From assembly GCA_903813345.2 (NCBI GenBank), contig CAIIXF020000003.1, forward strand, positions 30,827,248 through 30,891,247: a DNA stretch of 64,000 bases, in the 5' to 3' direction. The notes under the pieces were generated by a model that was given only the letters and a program-made list of their open reading frames with translations, had not been told where the DNA came from and searched no databases. Within the stretch, counting starts at the first letter, position 1; every line of letters begins with the position of its first letter. A program made the translations under genes and the position numbers. The DNA comes from Owenia fusiformis. Its lineage: Eukaryota; Annelida; Polychaeta; Sabellida; Oweniidae. Below, piece after piece: positions 39,645 through 55,285 of this stretch.

Positions 39645-40748
39645 TCCTACGCACTGAAATTATATTAATGAAAGACTCCCCAGATATCTGAGATTTAAAT
39701 GTGCTCTATCAGTTTAAATTACCTTTAATAACCATAAAATCGTTTCTACAACATTATACATCCAGTTCCATAGTAATGTATTCTTAAGTAATGATTTATT
39801 TATCTGATGAATTTAAATATATGCAAATTTTGTAATTGCGGATTGTAATTAATAATTTAAACAATATTAAATTCCACAGAAACTACAATACATTATTTAG
39901 ATAAGCCTAGTATAGAGCAGTTACCAAATACCCTAATATCAGAGTGGTGATATGTAATTATTCATCAATTAAAAGTGAGGTCACCTTAACATTTCACCTG
40001 GTGCAACTAATAATTCCTATTTTCATACTAATAAGGTATAAACCTTCACAAAACCTGTATTTTAGATGATGACAAGCCTATATAAATGATTTAGATGTCA
40101 ACTCTAATACGAATGTCATGCATTGTGGGAGTTTGTCATCAAAACTATAGTCTCCCCTAGTGGGCGGGGCAAAACTATGAAAAAGAAATATTTTTTTTCT
40201 TCCTAAGTATACAAGTTAGAAGTCTGATACTCACCATATGAGGTCCGTATAAATATGTAACACCATGATTTTTTTCATGGTTTTCTGACAAACTGATCCT
40301 AAAATATTTAAATAGATATGTGATAACATGCCTGTTTTGTGGCCTATTTTGTTATACTTTGGGGTCAAATGACCAATTACTGGTCTCAAAAATGATCAAA
40401 ACGATATTTTAATTATTTGTGAATATGTGATCTATCGTAATAAAGCTTGAATACTTGACTAAAGTATTCCATTTGGGAACAAAAAATTGTTTCCTACCAA
40501 TACTCAATTTTGGGGTGGGGTTGTAGGGGGTACCTAGGAAGTGAAATTTCATATTTGTCCACTGCATACATTTTTCTATATTTTTGATATGTTTTTCAAC
40601 TGATATCAATACATAATATAAGACTAATTTAAAAACTGTTGCAATTTTTGAGATGTTTGGGCCTTTTATGAGCCCATTTGCTTGGCCTAATAATTCAAGA
40701 TCAGATAAAGTAAAAAATACCGACTTGGGGCAAGGCTAAGGAAAAGGT

Positions 40749-42789
40749 AACTCACGTAGAAAATGGCATTTGAAGTTCAGAGATCATTCTCTTGATTTAA
40801 TTAAAAGATGGCGATACTTCTATAAAAATGAATATATTATGTAATACAAACAACTTCGCCATCTTTCATTGACATTGATGCAAACTTGATATATAAAGCT
40901 TGACAGATCAAAAATGTTTTTTGATAACATTACAAGCTTTGATGTGGCTTGTTTGAGCTGTTTTTGGTGTCAACTGAAAGATAAAGTACTTAAATACTAT
41001 GAAATTCAAACGTAAGACTTTATTTTGCCACAAAATGTTGAGAATATGCAAAGTGGGCCTTTAATATAAGGCTTGCTTAGATCTTCAATTAACTGCTATT
41101 CTCTGATTAGTCCAGCTCGACTAATAGCTCTTACAAAATTTCTAGCGAGTTTACACAACTATTTTCAAGACATCTTGCCAAATATGTTTGGGTTTACCCT
41201 TGTTTTCCAAAATGTATTGGAAGTAGATACAGGTAGGTCTCCATGAAAATGAAAACCATCAGTTCAGCACTAAGTCACTTATAAGCAAAAATGATTGCCC
41301 GTTCCAACTTTTCTTTTTCTTATTTAAAATCTGGTTCAAAAAATACATGTATAGTCTAAAAAGGCATGGCAATAACAAGGAAATGTGTAACGATTCTTTT
41401 ACTTGGAATTTTCGGTACAGTACTGGTAACACTGGATACTAACAAATAAAGAATTCTGTGGGCTCAGGAGCGTTCCCACAAATTTGCAAGATAGACAGGA
41501 AGTTTAATAAATTTCGTTTGGCACAATATATAAAACCGACGTAAGTAGCTTAGCGAAAACCAATGGATTTACACTTGCCTTGCAAGACATCTTACATTTT
41601 AAGATGTCTCACAATGACTAAGGTTCTTAATGTTTTCACTGAGATGATAAACAAGACAATAATTAAGTACTGTATTTCAATATGGTGGAGAAACACAGAA
41701 TCTTTGATTATTTAAAGCTGTGCCTGAAACATCACTCAAACCTAGTAAGTGACACTATTCCTCTGAGAAACATCCACAACAGCGACAGTTGATTTTGCTA
41801 TCAACAGATTTTAATTCTGCTGTCATCAGCCAACTGTCAATCTGTAGGCATTATACTGTAGGCTTATACGTTTTACATGGTGACTGAATTCCAAATATTT
41901 CTCCACAGATTTAGACTACATTATAAAAGATTTCTAGAAAATTCAAACTGTTTTCAATTCAATTTTCAATTGTACCCCTGTGCATTGTAAAGCCAAATTA
42001 CCCTAATTCGACAGTTCTGCTGAATAGAAAAAAGTAGTTTTAAAATATGAATGTAGTCCCAAATCAATTGTGATCATGACGAGTCAGTAAGCTAGTATGT
42101 ACAGGTTCAAACCAGAGGGGGGGGGGGGGGGCAATAATGCCCAACGCCTCTGCCCTCCACAATTCAATAATTTATTATGCAAATAAATACAATTAACCTA
42201 TTAAAAAACTTTTTACAATGATAACATGCCATTTCTTCTAAATATGGGTTTATTTGGGTTATCAGAAGGAAGATTTCGAGTCATGTGGTGTATTAATTTT
42301 GGCTTCATTTTTGTGAATTTCAATTTCTGACAGCAGAGATGGGGTAGTGTCACAATTAACCAATTATTTCAAAAAGCAGATGTTTGAGTTTAGTGTCAAA
42401 AAGTAGCATAGAATGGCTTTTGGCCTTTTGAACCTCAGATAGGCAAGTGGGGCCACATAAATCCATAACATAGGCCCTTTTGCCTATTGACTAGTATGTT
42501 AACGTGGATTAGTCAAGGGAGTGAGGATTTAATTAGGACTGTTTTGCCTAAGTCAGTCACGGACCTCTGCCAGATTACCTCTTCTTCAGTGGTGTCTAAG
42601 CTCAATAAATATACTCAAGGAAAAGACACGTAATCTTCAGAAAATTTATATTTCCTTGATTTTGGAGTCAGTTTATCAATAAATATCACATGTTATACCT
42701 CAAACGATGTGTACTGTTGTTAGTCTCATCTCCAATCACTAAAGCCACACATTCAAGAAAGCGTCTGTTGATAAAAGCATAAAATAAGC
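40749..42789. other. Non-coding stretch with no recognised feature
   Basis: AT-rich sequence with no supported exon. A homopolymer G tract of about 16 lies at 42117-42132. Nothing else stands out. Confidence 0.5.
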
Positions 42790-43078
42790 GAGCGTATATT
42801 TAATGGAGTGCTTCGGCTATATCCGTCGTTCAAATATTTATTCCCGAAGTCAAATGTCTTTTCAGAGAATATGACGCCACTCCGGATGACGTCACATCAG
42901 AGATTACCGAAAAAACCATGACATATCTTTAAAATCCTGTAGAAACAATAACAAAGGTTTGTTAGGCTACACGATCTTTACTTTCATTGGCTGTTTGTTG
43001 CGATGTGACGTAATTTGAGAGACGAACAACATTGGACATTGCCGGAAATTACCGAAACACTCCATTATCTTTACGCTC
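42790..43078. mobile_element. ~289-bp MITE with GAGCGTA..TAATGGAGTG ends
   Basis: The left end GAGCGTATATTTAATGGAGTG pairs with the reverse complement of the right end, GAGCGTAAAGATAATGGAGTG, followed by (C/T)TTCGG on both sides. The interior contains CRE-like GACGTCAC (about 42887) and TGACGTAA (about 43006). No coding capacity. Confidence 0.75.
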
Positions 43079-43570
43079 TGAAAATTTGAAAGAAATGTCC
43101 CGGGAAAATTTGATTTACAGCGTCAATAATTGATATCATGGTATCACGCAACCATTCAAACTAATACACGAAGAAGAGATTACAGGGTAAATATTGATCA
43201 ATCAATGTCTGACAGATGGAAAAAATAAAGGTCAGTACGAGGGTCATATTTTTGGGTGGTCATTTTTTTGATGTAGCATTTTTGGCTTGTGTCTTATCTT
43301 CCCATTTATCCTTTGAGCCTACTACCAATAGGAGCTGGATCTGGCTCCGGATCTGTGAAGTCAGTGAACTTAATATTCTTTAAAAAATTGACACACACTG
43401 ACTCAACATTATCGCATCCTACGACCCCTTTAGATTGTGGTCGTTCGCGCGTATAATTGGGCAGTCAATGTTTTTACAAAGTTGGAGAAAATACTACGCA
43501 TTGCACACCTAAATGACCTACCTCGATACATTCCTTAGTATTTTAGAATTCTTTTTATGTTGTTAGATCG

Positions 43571-43803
43571 CCAATTGTATGGGTTTATCGGCAGAACAAA
43601 GAGATTTTAGTTTTTACATCGGAAATATATCAGCAATTTTCAAAATGTCGGAAGGGGAATTCCCCAGGGATTTCCCTTATGACTGGTGCATGCCGGGAAC
43701 TGAATGGAGGAATTTGACGGTTGAAATAAGTTAAATATTACACGCAAATATTGCTATCAAAAACGAAAACCTCTTCGTTCTGCCGATAAACCCACACAAT
43801 TGT
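43571..43803. mobile_element. ~233-bp MITE with CAATTGTRTGGGTTTATCGG ends
   Basis: The left end CAATTGTATGGGTTTATCGG is matched by the inverted right end ending near 43803. GCAGAAC(A/G)AAGAG follows on both sides. A further weaker inverted repeat (CCTTAGTATTTTAGAATTC against its mate at 43825-43850) surrounds it, which suggests an older element with this one nested inside. Confidence 0.75.
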
Positions 43804-43860
43804 GGATTCAACTACACGAAAAGAATGGTAAAATACCAAGGAATCTATTGAAATAGGTAT

Positions 43861-45033
43861 CTTAAGGTCAGGGTGCATGATGGGAAATTTTCTGCATTCA
43901 ATTGAGTCACATGTTATTTTTCAAACAAGAATCACTCCTTCCCTTTATTCACACATCCTAGTTTCCTGCATGAGAAAAATGCAAATTCTGCGCAGAAATT
44001 CTGCATGAAAAAGCCAAATTCTGCACCAAATTCTGCATGAAATCTAAAATTCTGCACCAAATTCTGCACGGGGAAAAGTGAAATTTTGTGGTTCAAGTAT
44101 GTGCAAAAAATGAAATTCCACTCATGCTGCTTTCTTCAGCGATAATGGACAACTGCAGCAATAACACCAGATGCAATTTTAATCAATTAGCGACAAAACT
44201 TACCAAATGCTCACTTGTGAACTATCACGAAATTCGAAGTATCACGAAATTCCAGATCAATATGCAGGGAATTCAGATGTCGTTTATTTATATATGACGA
44301 AGTAAAACGCAAGAAGAAGCATGATTTATTGCGTTAGAATACAAAAGAATACAATATTAGACATATTATTGCAAAACAATTACGAGGGACAGTCATCGGT
44401 TTCAAATTTCGTGATTATGTTAGACGCAGTCTTACCTCTAAGTGCAAAGGCGGAAGTTCGAGAATTTAAAACAGATTTCAGATTTCCTCTTGAAAATCGG
44501 ACAAAACACAAGTATCTGACAACAAACGAGCGGAGTCTTTGGGCGTTTAGGTGAGTGACAAATATGAGATGAGATGGTTGACTGGAAAATTCATGTTTTC
44601 CGCGAAATTCCGTGCCAAAACAAAAATTCTGCAAAAAAATGAAAATGCAAATTTCTGCGGTTTTTCTGCGGCGACGCGGAATCACGGAATACTAGGATGA
44701 GTGTTTATTGTCTATATCTTCCAGTTTTGCACAAAGAGTGCACTTATGTGCCTAGAAAAGACTTGTGAGAAGAATGTTTTGATAAACTGTATAAAAAATG
44801 AGAAAATTCAGTGGAAAAAAATCAGAAAATTTTCAGAAATTTTTCCACTGAATTTTCTCATTTTTTATACATTTTACAAAACAAACCTTCTCACAAGGCT
44901 TTTCTAGGCACAGAAGTGCAGTCTTTGTGCAAACTTGGAAGATGTAGACAATGTGGGGAAGGAGTTATTCATGTTTGAAAAATAACATGTGACTCAATTG
45001 AGGAATGCAGAAAATTTCCCAACATGCACCCTG
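43861..45033. mobile_element. Fold-back element forming a long near-perfect hairpin
   Basis: The ends CTTAAGGTCAGGGTGCATG and (inverted) CTTAAGGACAGGGTGCATG begin arms that match through AATTGAGTCACATGTTATT. The arms continue to a symmetric centre near 44835, where GAAAATTCAGTGGAAAAA meets its complement. The left arm is split by a nested element at about 43958-44706. With that removed, each arm is about 190-245 bp at high identity. Confidence 0.8.
43958..44706. mobile_element. Nested element with CACWCATCCTAGT ends and TTTATT duplication
   Basis: The left end CACACATCCTAGTTTCC and the inverted right end CACTCATCCTAGTATTCC are terminal repeats. The flanks share TTTATT on both sides. The uninterrupted right arm of the host hairpin (CCTTCCCCACATTGTCTAC) shows the pre-insertion layout. 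Inside, AAATTCTGC phrases repeat near both ends. A 77-residue frame at 44321-44554 overlaps a counter-frame and is not supported as a gene. Confidence 0.75.
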
Positions 45034-45292
45034 TCCTTAAGTGTAAGAAGCGTAGAAAATTCTCCCATGTTGTAATCGTGCAGACAAAAGAATAAGACGT
45101 TCGCAAGACTAGAACGTAGAGATAGTCTTGGAACAAGATAACACTCAACACACAGCAAAAACAAAAAGGGAAAAGAAAACTTCACATTTAGCTTATCTTT
45201 ACAGAGAATTGAGCGATTTATAAAGCGTAGCAGTACATGTGGTATTAAACACAACTAAATACATAAAGATTAAGGTAAACATGAGAACTTAC

Positions 45293-45380
45293 CTTCGATA
45301 TAGGTGAAATTTCAATCCATATTGTTCAGAGGACCTGCTTCCGCGTTGGAAAATAAACTCTCGTTCAAACTCTCGTATAA
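45293..45380 (-). other. Candidate TOX 5'-UTR exon end with consensus donor
   Basis: On the - strand a GC-richer stretch (ACGCGGAAGCAGGTCC) runs into ATATCGAAG followed by GTAAGT at 45292-45287. The only ATG (about 45324) meets a stop after two codons, so any exon here would be untranslated. Assignment to TOX rests only on strand and position. Confidence 0.25.
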
Positions 45381-45488
45381 TCTCATATAATGATTTCGTA
45401 AATATTATAAACAAATACATCAAAACTGTAATGAAAACACATACCTACATGTACATAGATACGCTCAGGAAAATTCCAGATATCATAC

Positions 45489-45559
45489 CTGTATACTTTC
45501 TGAGATATGCTTATATTCTTTCTGCTGATTCTAGAAACCGGAAAACGGAAGTCGGCCAT
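45489..45559 (-). CDS. Candidate first coding exon, - strand (gene uncertain, TOX possible)
   Basis: An ATG in the context AATATGG opens MADFRFPVSRIS and stays open for 23 codons plus two bases to CAG|GTATGATA. The upstream flank contains ACTTCCG/CCGGAAAAC phrases (ETS-like) and ATGGCCGAC (YY1-like), as at many animal starts. The phase (2) does not match the TOX exon at 21379 (phase 0), so another exon would have to lie between them. It could also belong to an unrelated transcript or be chance. Confidence 0.25.
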
Positions 45560-45701
45560 ATTTTTTGCACACTGCCTGAAAATATTTTTGTCGATGAAGA
45601 ACTATGACAATTTTCGTTTTTTCTGGCAAAAAGTCATCCAAAAGGGACTCTTAGGAGAAACTCTTCGTTAGAAATATATACCTGATCAATCGAAGAATAA
45701 G
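45560..45701. promoter_or_regulatory. Candidate bidirectional promoter
   Basis: The two outward-facing candidate start codons, 45559 (-) and 45702 (+), lie only 142 bp apart, and each is followed by a GTATGA donor. If both exons are real, this interval drives TOX-side and zinc-finger-side transcripts. No TATA box or CpG island is clear. Confidence 0.25.
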
Positions 45702-45744
45702 ATGGCATCCGTACTAACAGAAAATTTGCGACAAACTCCAAAAG
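45702..45744 (+). CDS. Candidate first coding exon of the zinc-finger gene
   Basis: AAGATGG is a strong start context. The frame MASVLTENLRQTPK ends at AAAG|GTATGA in phase 1, which is exactly what the exon at 50121 needs: G+AG gives Glu and the text continues as SDYLTCGTC. Joined, the whole gene is 2037 nt with stop, 679 codons without a break. The 4.4-kb intron and lack of transcript data keep this tentative. Confidence 0.4.
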
Positions 45745-47568
45745 GTATGAGACTTAGAGTTTTTTTGTAATCTGGTTGCAGTGTTGCATAACTTAGCATT
45801 GGCATTGATCTCAGAATGTTCGCTGTTGTTTTCTGAATATTCTTGTTGTAGTTGTTGTTGTAGTGCATTTAATGTCGCTTTTCCTCGGCAGTTGGTCACT
45901 GTGTACTTTGTTTGTCTCTCGGTATTCTCACTCTGTACTTTTCACAGTTGCAAAGCTTTATAATTTATGAGTTTCACTTTTAATTATTACTATACCCTGT
46001 GCGTAGAGTATAGTTATAAAGATAAGACACTTATTCTAGTGAGAAGTTCATGTGGTTAAAACAGCGGTGGCGGTAGGCATATATTTTTGTGAGTCATCAT
46101 GACTCAGGTAGTTTCAAAAAAGTGAGTCACAAGAAAAAAAGTTGAGTCAAAGCTATAAAAGTGTTTTTCTTGAGTAAAAATGCATACAAAATGTAGAAAC
46201 CACATACAAAATCTATATTTTGATTTCGTGCATACCTTTAATTGTACTCTTATAGCACATTAACAACTAACAATTAATTAATTAGGCAATTGCAAGAAAA
46301 ATGTCACTATTAATCATCTGATTATCTGGTCCAGCGAGTCATGGGTGTGAATGGAGTGGGAGAGGAGTTTCTCCCTGTGTGGAGTTACACAAATTGGGGT
46401 CAAAGCGTTTCATGTTGAAATTCAACATTTTTGCAATCATTCCAAAGTCTAAAACGGCAATATAAGTCCGACCACAATACTGGGCATCATTTAAATTGAA
46501 TACGGTAGAATCTTGTAATTATAGCTGATCAAATGAAACCGAAAGTAGATTTGTTTTCATACCTAATTTATCATCATTACCCCCCTTAATGTGCGATCGA
46601 CTGGATTTTCATGTGCCCATTATCTATCTTCATGGGATCAGGTTCAGATCTAGTGAATCGAAGATCTTAACTTGAAGGAGTTAATTGAAAATACTTGGTG
46701 AAAACTTACGATAGATCGGTCACTGTGAGCACCATTGATAAACCTACTGCGCATTACATCTGCGCATGCTGATGAAGGGGACGGCTCAAGGAAACTTGCT
46801 AACTTATCAAAAGGAATTTTGCGAACTTGCTAAGGAAACTAAAGGTTCGTAAATCTAGCGTGTGAACATTCAAGGGAAGATTTTATGCGGTAATTTAATA
46901 TACGATCACTAAAATCCTTAGAAGGGAGTATGAAATTAATAAATTATTGTTCAATGTTATGTTCGTTTTATTGCATTTTTGATACGCCCCCGAGCAACGT
47001 GCTTCACGAGATAAACAAATCAAGGGATCGATCAATGTTTTCAAGTTTATCATTGAATCTGAATCACAGGGCTTTAAAAATTATATGAAATACCGAAATG
47101 AGAAAATGATCGGTAGGAAGGAGGCTCGATTGCGCTGAACGAAATGTTAGATTTCCGGAATTAGCAAAATTATAAATTTGATCAATCACGTATTTTCACG
47201 TATAGGGATCAATTTAACCAAGTACCAAGCGGGGATTTTGCATGTGAAACAAACATGCGTCAGAAAGACTCGGTAGACAATGAATATTTGCGTCAGAGTT
47301 GCAAAAATGTGAGTAAAAAACGTAAAAAATTGCGTTAACGCCACCTCTGTAAAATAACGAAATAATGAAATGTTACCATGTATCTACAGTTTGTTCTACA
47401 GTGGGGATCATAAAGAATTGCAAAAGCTATGAAAATTACATGCTGTCGCACATGTAATAAATTCTTACCTCAGTGTATTCAGTGCTCTATTTTCTCCGTC
47501 TTAGTAAGTCCAAATATAGTGGAATTTGTGTCCCTAATGACAAATAAGAACTTCAAAAGTTGAATAGA

Positions 47569-47964
47569 CTAGAGTCCATTTCACTGTTTAACTGCATCAG
47601 TAAAAGGTAAAAAATAAGAAATCAAAATATCATTTTGCAATAATATATGGAAAAATATAATCCTTTTGTACATGAATGACATTTGTATATCTTGGATTGC
47701 TTCTAGTTTGGCTTATAAAGTGCGTGGCCTCTTATATTTGGATGTTTCTCTGCCATGTTATTTCAAATAAGATTAACATGGCTGAAATTCTTCAAATTAC
47801 AAGACGGCACAGGCTTATTGCACAAAAAACTAAAAAATCTGAAATATACAAATGTCATTCATGTACATTATGAATATACTTTTCCATATATTATTGCACA
47901 ATGGTCTCCCAATTCTTATTTTTGCCGTTCTACTGACGAAATGAAGCAGTGAAATGGACTCTAG
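47569..47964. mobile_element. 396-bp MITE with CTAGAGTCCATTTCACTG ends
   Basis: The ends are perfect 18-bp inverted repeats. The homology continues with gaps for about 145 bp per arm, including TGCAATAATATATGGAAAA and GTACATGAATGACATTTGTA. A TA duplication is possible if the outermost bases are read as flank. Short frames inside are palindrome by-products. Confidence 0.8.
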
Positions 47965-48462
47965 ATGCGAGTAGAAATGATCTTGATTTACTTCATAAAA
48001 TATTCAAAATTCAGTCAAAGTGATGTCATATTTGAAAACTACATGTAAAAATACATCTAAAAATATGGTTTCGAAAATTGTTTATCAACTTTGAAAATTT
48101 AATATTTTTTGACTTCTAGTTCGGGTTGATTCCCCATAGACCCCATGTTACAAAATCACAAAAAGTGAAATATCTTTTCTTGTATTGGACATATAACATT
48201 TTCCTTTACTGGACATGCTTAAATTTGCATAATTATTCGATACATATAAGGGCTATATGAAAATTGAACCACTAAAACAGATGTAATTTAAGTTAAAGGG
48301 AACTTTCTACTATACCCGCCATGCTATCTGACCCGAGCGAGCCACCTGGTGGTGAAACTGGTAACTACCTACTCGCATTTGCGTTATTGGATATTCACAT
48401 GTTATGCCGACTCTTCAAATGTTGAGGTGATTTTGTCGCCCGATTGCGCCGGAACGGAGGAT

Positions 48463-48597
48463 TGGCTCCCAGAATGCAACATGACATGTGTCAGCTGTCA
48501 AAATGCTCTTCCGCCATTTTGAAACCTGTCATGAGTAAATACGGCTAACTGATGTTGCATTCTGGGAGTCAACCGTCCTTGGATAACAAACATGGCG
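48463..48597. mobile_element. Small element with GGATTGGCTCCCAGAATGCAAC ends
   Basis: AGGATTGGCTCCCAGAATGC faces the reverse complement of GCATTCTGGGAGTCAACCGT. The termini resemble those of the larger element at 58284-59132 (AGGAGGATTGGCTCCAAG), so this may be a deletion derivative of the same family. Confidence 0.6.
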
Positions 48598-50120
48598 ATT
48601 CATGAAAACATTCATTCGATTTGGTAGGGATTTATCCATTATTTGCAGGTATGAAGCTTTGGATTCATTTATTGTGCTACTTTAGTGAACGGGAATTATT
48701 TTTCTACCGCTTGGGAGAGTTTGAGACACGAAACTTGGAAATAAGCTCATTGTGACAACTTGTGAACGTTGAGTTTTATTTTTGTCCCCCACTGTATGTC
48801 ATCCCTCCTGCCAGGTTACATTGTGGAACGGAGCCAAACACGACACTGAAGGCAGTATTCTGACATTATAAAATCTAAATCTAAAAAATTTCCTATTTGC
48901 AGCCCCTTTGAGATTTCCAGAATCGAACGAAGTAGCGAATGTTGCGATCTTTCAACTTTAGTTCGTTGTTTTTCACCACTTTATGTGTATTTTCATTTAG
49001 GAGGTCTTATTTGAATGCATCATTTCAGGTCTTTATGAATCAATAGATCAATAAGCAGACTCAAAATACAATTTAGCAGTTTCTTTCGTTGCATACTGGG
49101 CCTGTTAGGCACGAAATACAATTTAGCAGTTTCGTTCGTTGCTTAAGCGACATCTGTTACATTGTAAATTTTGGGCCCAAAAAGGCCTAAAGGCCCAAAA
49201 AAGTGGGCCTTTTTTAGCATTACTTGTTTTTTAATTTTGGGCCAAATTTTGAAGCAAATAGACCTTAAATTTTCAAAACTTTTTCAAAATTTTTTTAAAA
49301 GTTTGGGCCCTCCTTTGTTGGTTCCCAGATCCGCCACTGTATACGTTCTGATTATGCCTGTTTATCAAATATTTATGAAAAAAGTAATCTAAGTTTACAT
49401 TTTTGGTAATAAACTTTTAAAATTTAAATTTGCCAATTCGTCCATTCAGCATAAAAGCATATTTTTTGAAATTCAACAGGGCCATTTTTAATTAATCGGG
49501 CTACCAGATTCACTTAAAAAGTACTTACACTCAATTGTGTTGTGCCAGACAACTTGCCAGCGGTGTGCTTCTGACATTCTTCTGATAAAATCAAGTAAAT
49601 ATATCGAAATAAGGGGAAAGTTATTTTAAGTCTGGGAGAAAAATAGTGGAGTGAATACGAACGGCACAAATTTGCGTTCGGTCATTTGAAATAGCGAACA
49701 ATTCATTTTCTTCCATGTTAATCTGTCATTGAACCAAATAAATATGCGTTCGATAAAGTTCTGCATATACAAACGACGTGAATTTACGATCGGTCAACTA
49801 AAATAACGAACGTTCGCTTTTCTTCCATGTAAATCTGTAATTGAAGCAAAGGAATATGCGTTCGATAAAACACTGCATAAGTGAAAATTTAAAAACAAAC
49901 ATAACTTCGACTTTTCGGTAAGATTTTGTTATTTTAAATCTTTTGAGGTGGAGAAACAACGTGTAGGGTTTGTCAGTGGCGCAAGGAATAACCCTGGGGC
50001 GCAATTGCAATTGTTTGGAGGTGCAGCGCCTCAGTAAGTTCAATGTAGGGAGAGCACAGACATAATAAAGTATTTTCATGGAACTTGTGTAAATATTTCT
50101 AAAATAATATCTGCTTTCAG

Positions 50121-53589
<3,469 letters not shown>

Positions 53590-54839
53590 TCTAAAATCCA
53601 AATGACTAAAATCTCGCTGTGATAGTGTAAACCTTGTCAAAATAGACAGATTAATAATTAGCCGATATGCTATTCAGTAAATTCCATTACATTGAACAGT
53701 ATTTGACCATGAAATGATCAGGAATGTAGTGACTATTTATATATTTACTGTTCTGTCAGTAGACTGCATAACACTGTATGTGACTAAAACATTGCCAGAA
53801 ATGCAGATTGTACAGTGCAACTCAGTATAAATGGACCATATTTGGAATGTTGGATCTGTAATGTTGCAGATTGAGGAGATTATGAGCAGTCTCAGTCTCA
53901 CTTCTGTTAACACTCCCAGGCTGTTGCCTATTTTAATTTGAGTATTGCCAAATTACCTGTAAGAAGTTTTATTAATCTTTAATATGTCAAATATCCAAAG
54001 CTTCCCCTGCCAAATTCATAGGTTCTTATTGCTCTGCTAAATTATGACTGCCAAAAATTCTAGCAAATTCCAAAACTCAGTCATGGTAAAATTAACTTGT
54101 TTGAGTGTAGTACACAACTATGTCAATGGATATAATTGACAAGTCGCTAAAATGCTTGTAAAGCAATGTTGAAATGTTGATTGAATTAATATTTATTGAA
54201 CAAGGTAAATATTGATTCATAAAGTTAATTTATATAGTTAAGTTTTCATAATTTAACTAATTTGAAAGTATACTGACATTTTTATTATTTAATGCAATGT
54301 ATACCATTATTGCTATAAAATCAATTGAGCTACTGTAAACCGTCTTATTCTCATATGCTACTAATTTTGGCACTTATATATTCAAAAAAATATATATATA
54401 AATGTTTCTTATGTAAAATTAATGACGTCATACATAAATTAGAATTATACCTGCACAGGTATATATTTTATGACGACATTAATTATAATTATAATTACGT
54501 CATCCTGCGATTATCTTGAGTTGCCTGAAGATTTGAAGAAACTAGTTGCAACGAAATGAAGTCATCTTGTGTTTTTATTTAAATTTTATTATAAATATAA
54601 AAATATATCTTTATTTCCTACTGAACATGGAGTACAAAAATTGATATTCACAAAATTACATAAATGTTAGTCTCAAGATTTTAAGGAAAAATTTCTTGGC
54701 TTGAGTATTCTCATTGGTGGTAATTTATTTTATTTTATTATGAGGCTGTGAATGACTCTGCTTTTGTACTGATTTTAAGCAAAATTTTGAATTTAGTATT
54801 TAAATACTTCTGATATACCTACAGTTATTTACTGTATTT

Positions 54840-55285
54840 ATTCCACTACTTTTTCCCAGGGAAATATGAAGGAATAAAAATCGTATTGAATCGTATTACA
54901 TGAAAAATCGTATTGTCCCCAGGAAAAATTGTATTGGACCATATAACATGAAAAAATCGTATTGTCCCCGGAAAAAATCGCATTGGAACGTTTTAATCTA
55001 TTTTTGGTTTCCTGGTTATTTTTAACCTTGGCTAATTGATAAAAGCATTATCCAAATGTAACATTTTAGAGGAATGTATTATGGAATAAATAGGTTATTT
55101 CTGGTCGGAATTGTATATGGATTTTATTCCTTGGAAAATATGATATTGACCTTGGGCGATATCATATTGACACTCGGTCGCTGCGCTCCCTCGGTCAATA
55201 TCATATTACCCTTCGGTCAATATCATACTGTCCCTCGGAATAAAACCCATATTCAATCCCTCCCAGTAAATAACCTATATTTCTC
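54840..55285. repeat. Dispersed fold-back repeat, copy 2 (ATCGTATTG family)
   Basis: It matches copy 1 at 33940-34320 over its full length, from TTTCCCAGGGAAATATGAAGG through AAATAACCTATATTT. It has extra internal CGGTCAATATCATATTG units. An open frame at 55074-55337 is a by-product of the repeat. Confidence 0.85.

Larger units (their letters stand above)
35341..40737. mobile_element. Mutator-like (MULE) element, 5.4 kb, long TIRs, 11-bp TSD
   Basis: The left terminus AGCCTTGCCCCAAGTCGG (35341) is matched by the right terminus ending CCGACTTGGGGCAAGGCT (40737). The inverted homology continues for about 230-250 bp, up to about 36175 on the left and from about 40490 on the right. The element is flanked by the identical 11-bp sequence AAGGAAAAGGT (35330-35340 and 40738-40748). 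Long inverted ends with a 9-11 bp duplication are the signature of Mutator-like elements. No intact transposase remains. The interior has other elements inserted, and two short Cys-rich frames on the - strand (37804-37911, 39402-39644) may be decayed remnants. Superfamily assignment is inferred from structure, not from a transposase match. Confidence 0.75.
45745..50120. other. Non-coding stretch before the zinc-finger exons
   Basis: No supported exon. It contains a MITE at 47569-47964, a dispersed repeat at 48120-48370 shared with 37980-38233, a small TIR element at 48463-48597, and AT-rich filler. It is presumably intron 1 of the zinc-finger gene if the candidate exon at 45702 is correct. 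Confidence 0.4.

Noticed and set aside
44321-44554. 77-residue + strand frame with an overlapping 101-residue - strand frame
   Set aside because: Both lie inside a nested transposable element, overlap each other, and show no recognisable domain. Chance openness of a GC-richer patch is the simpler reading.
48589-48626. ATG with good context (AACATGGCG) as first exon of the zinc-finger gene
   Set aside because: The frame MAIHENIHSIW closes at once with no donor in a usable phase; the candidate at 45702 fits better.
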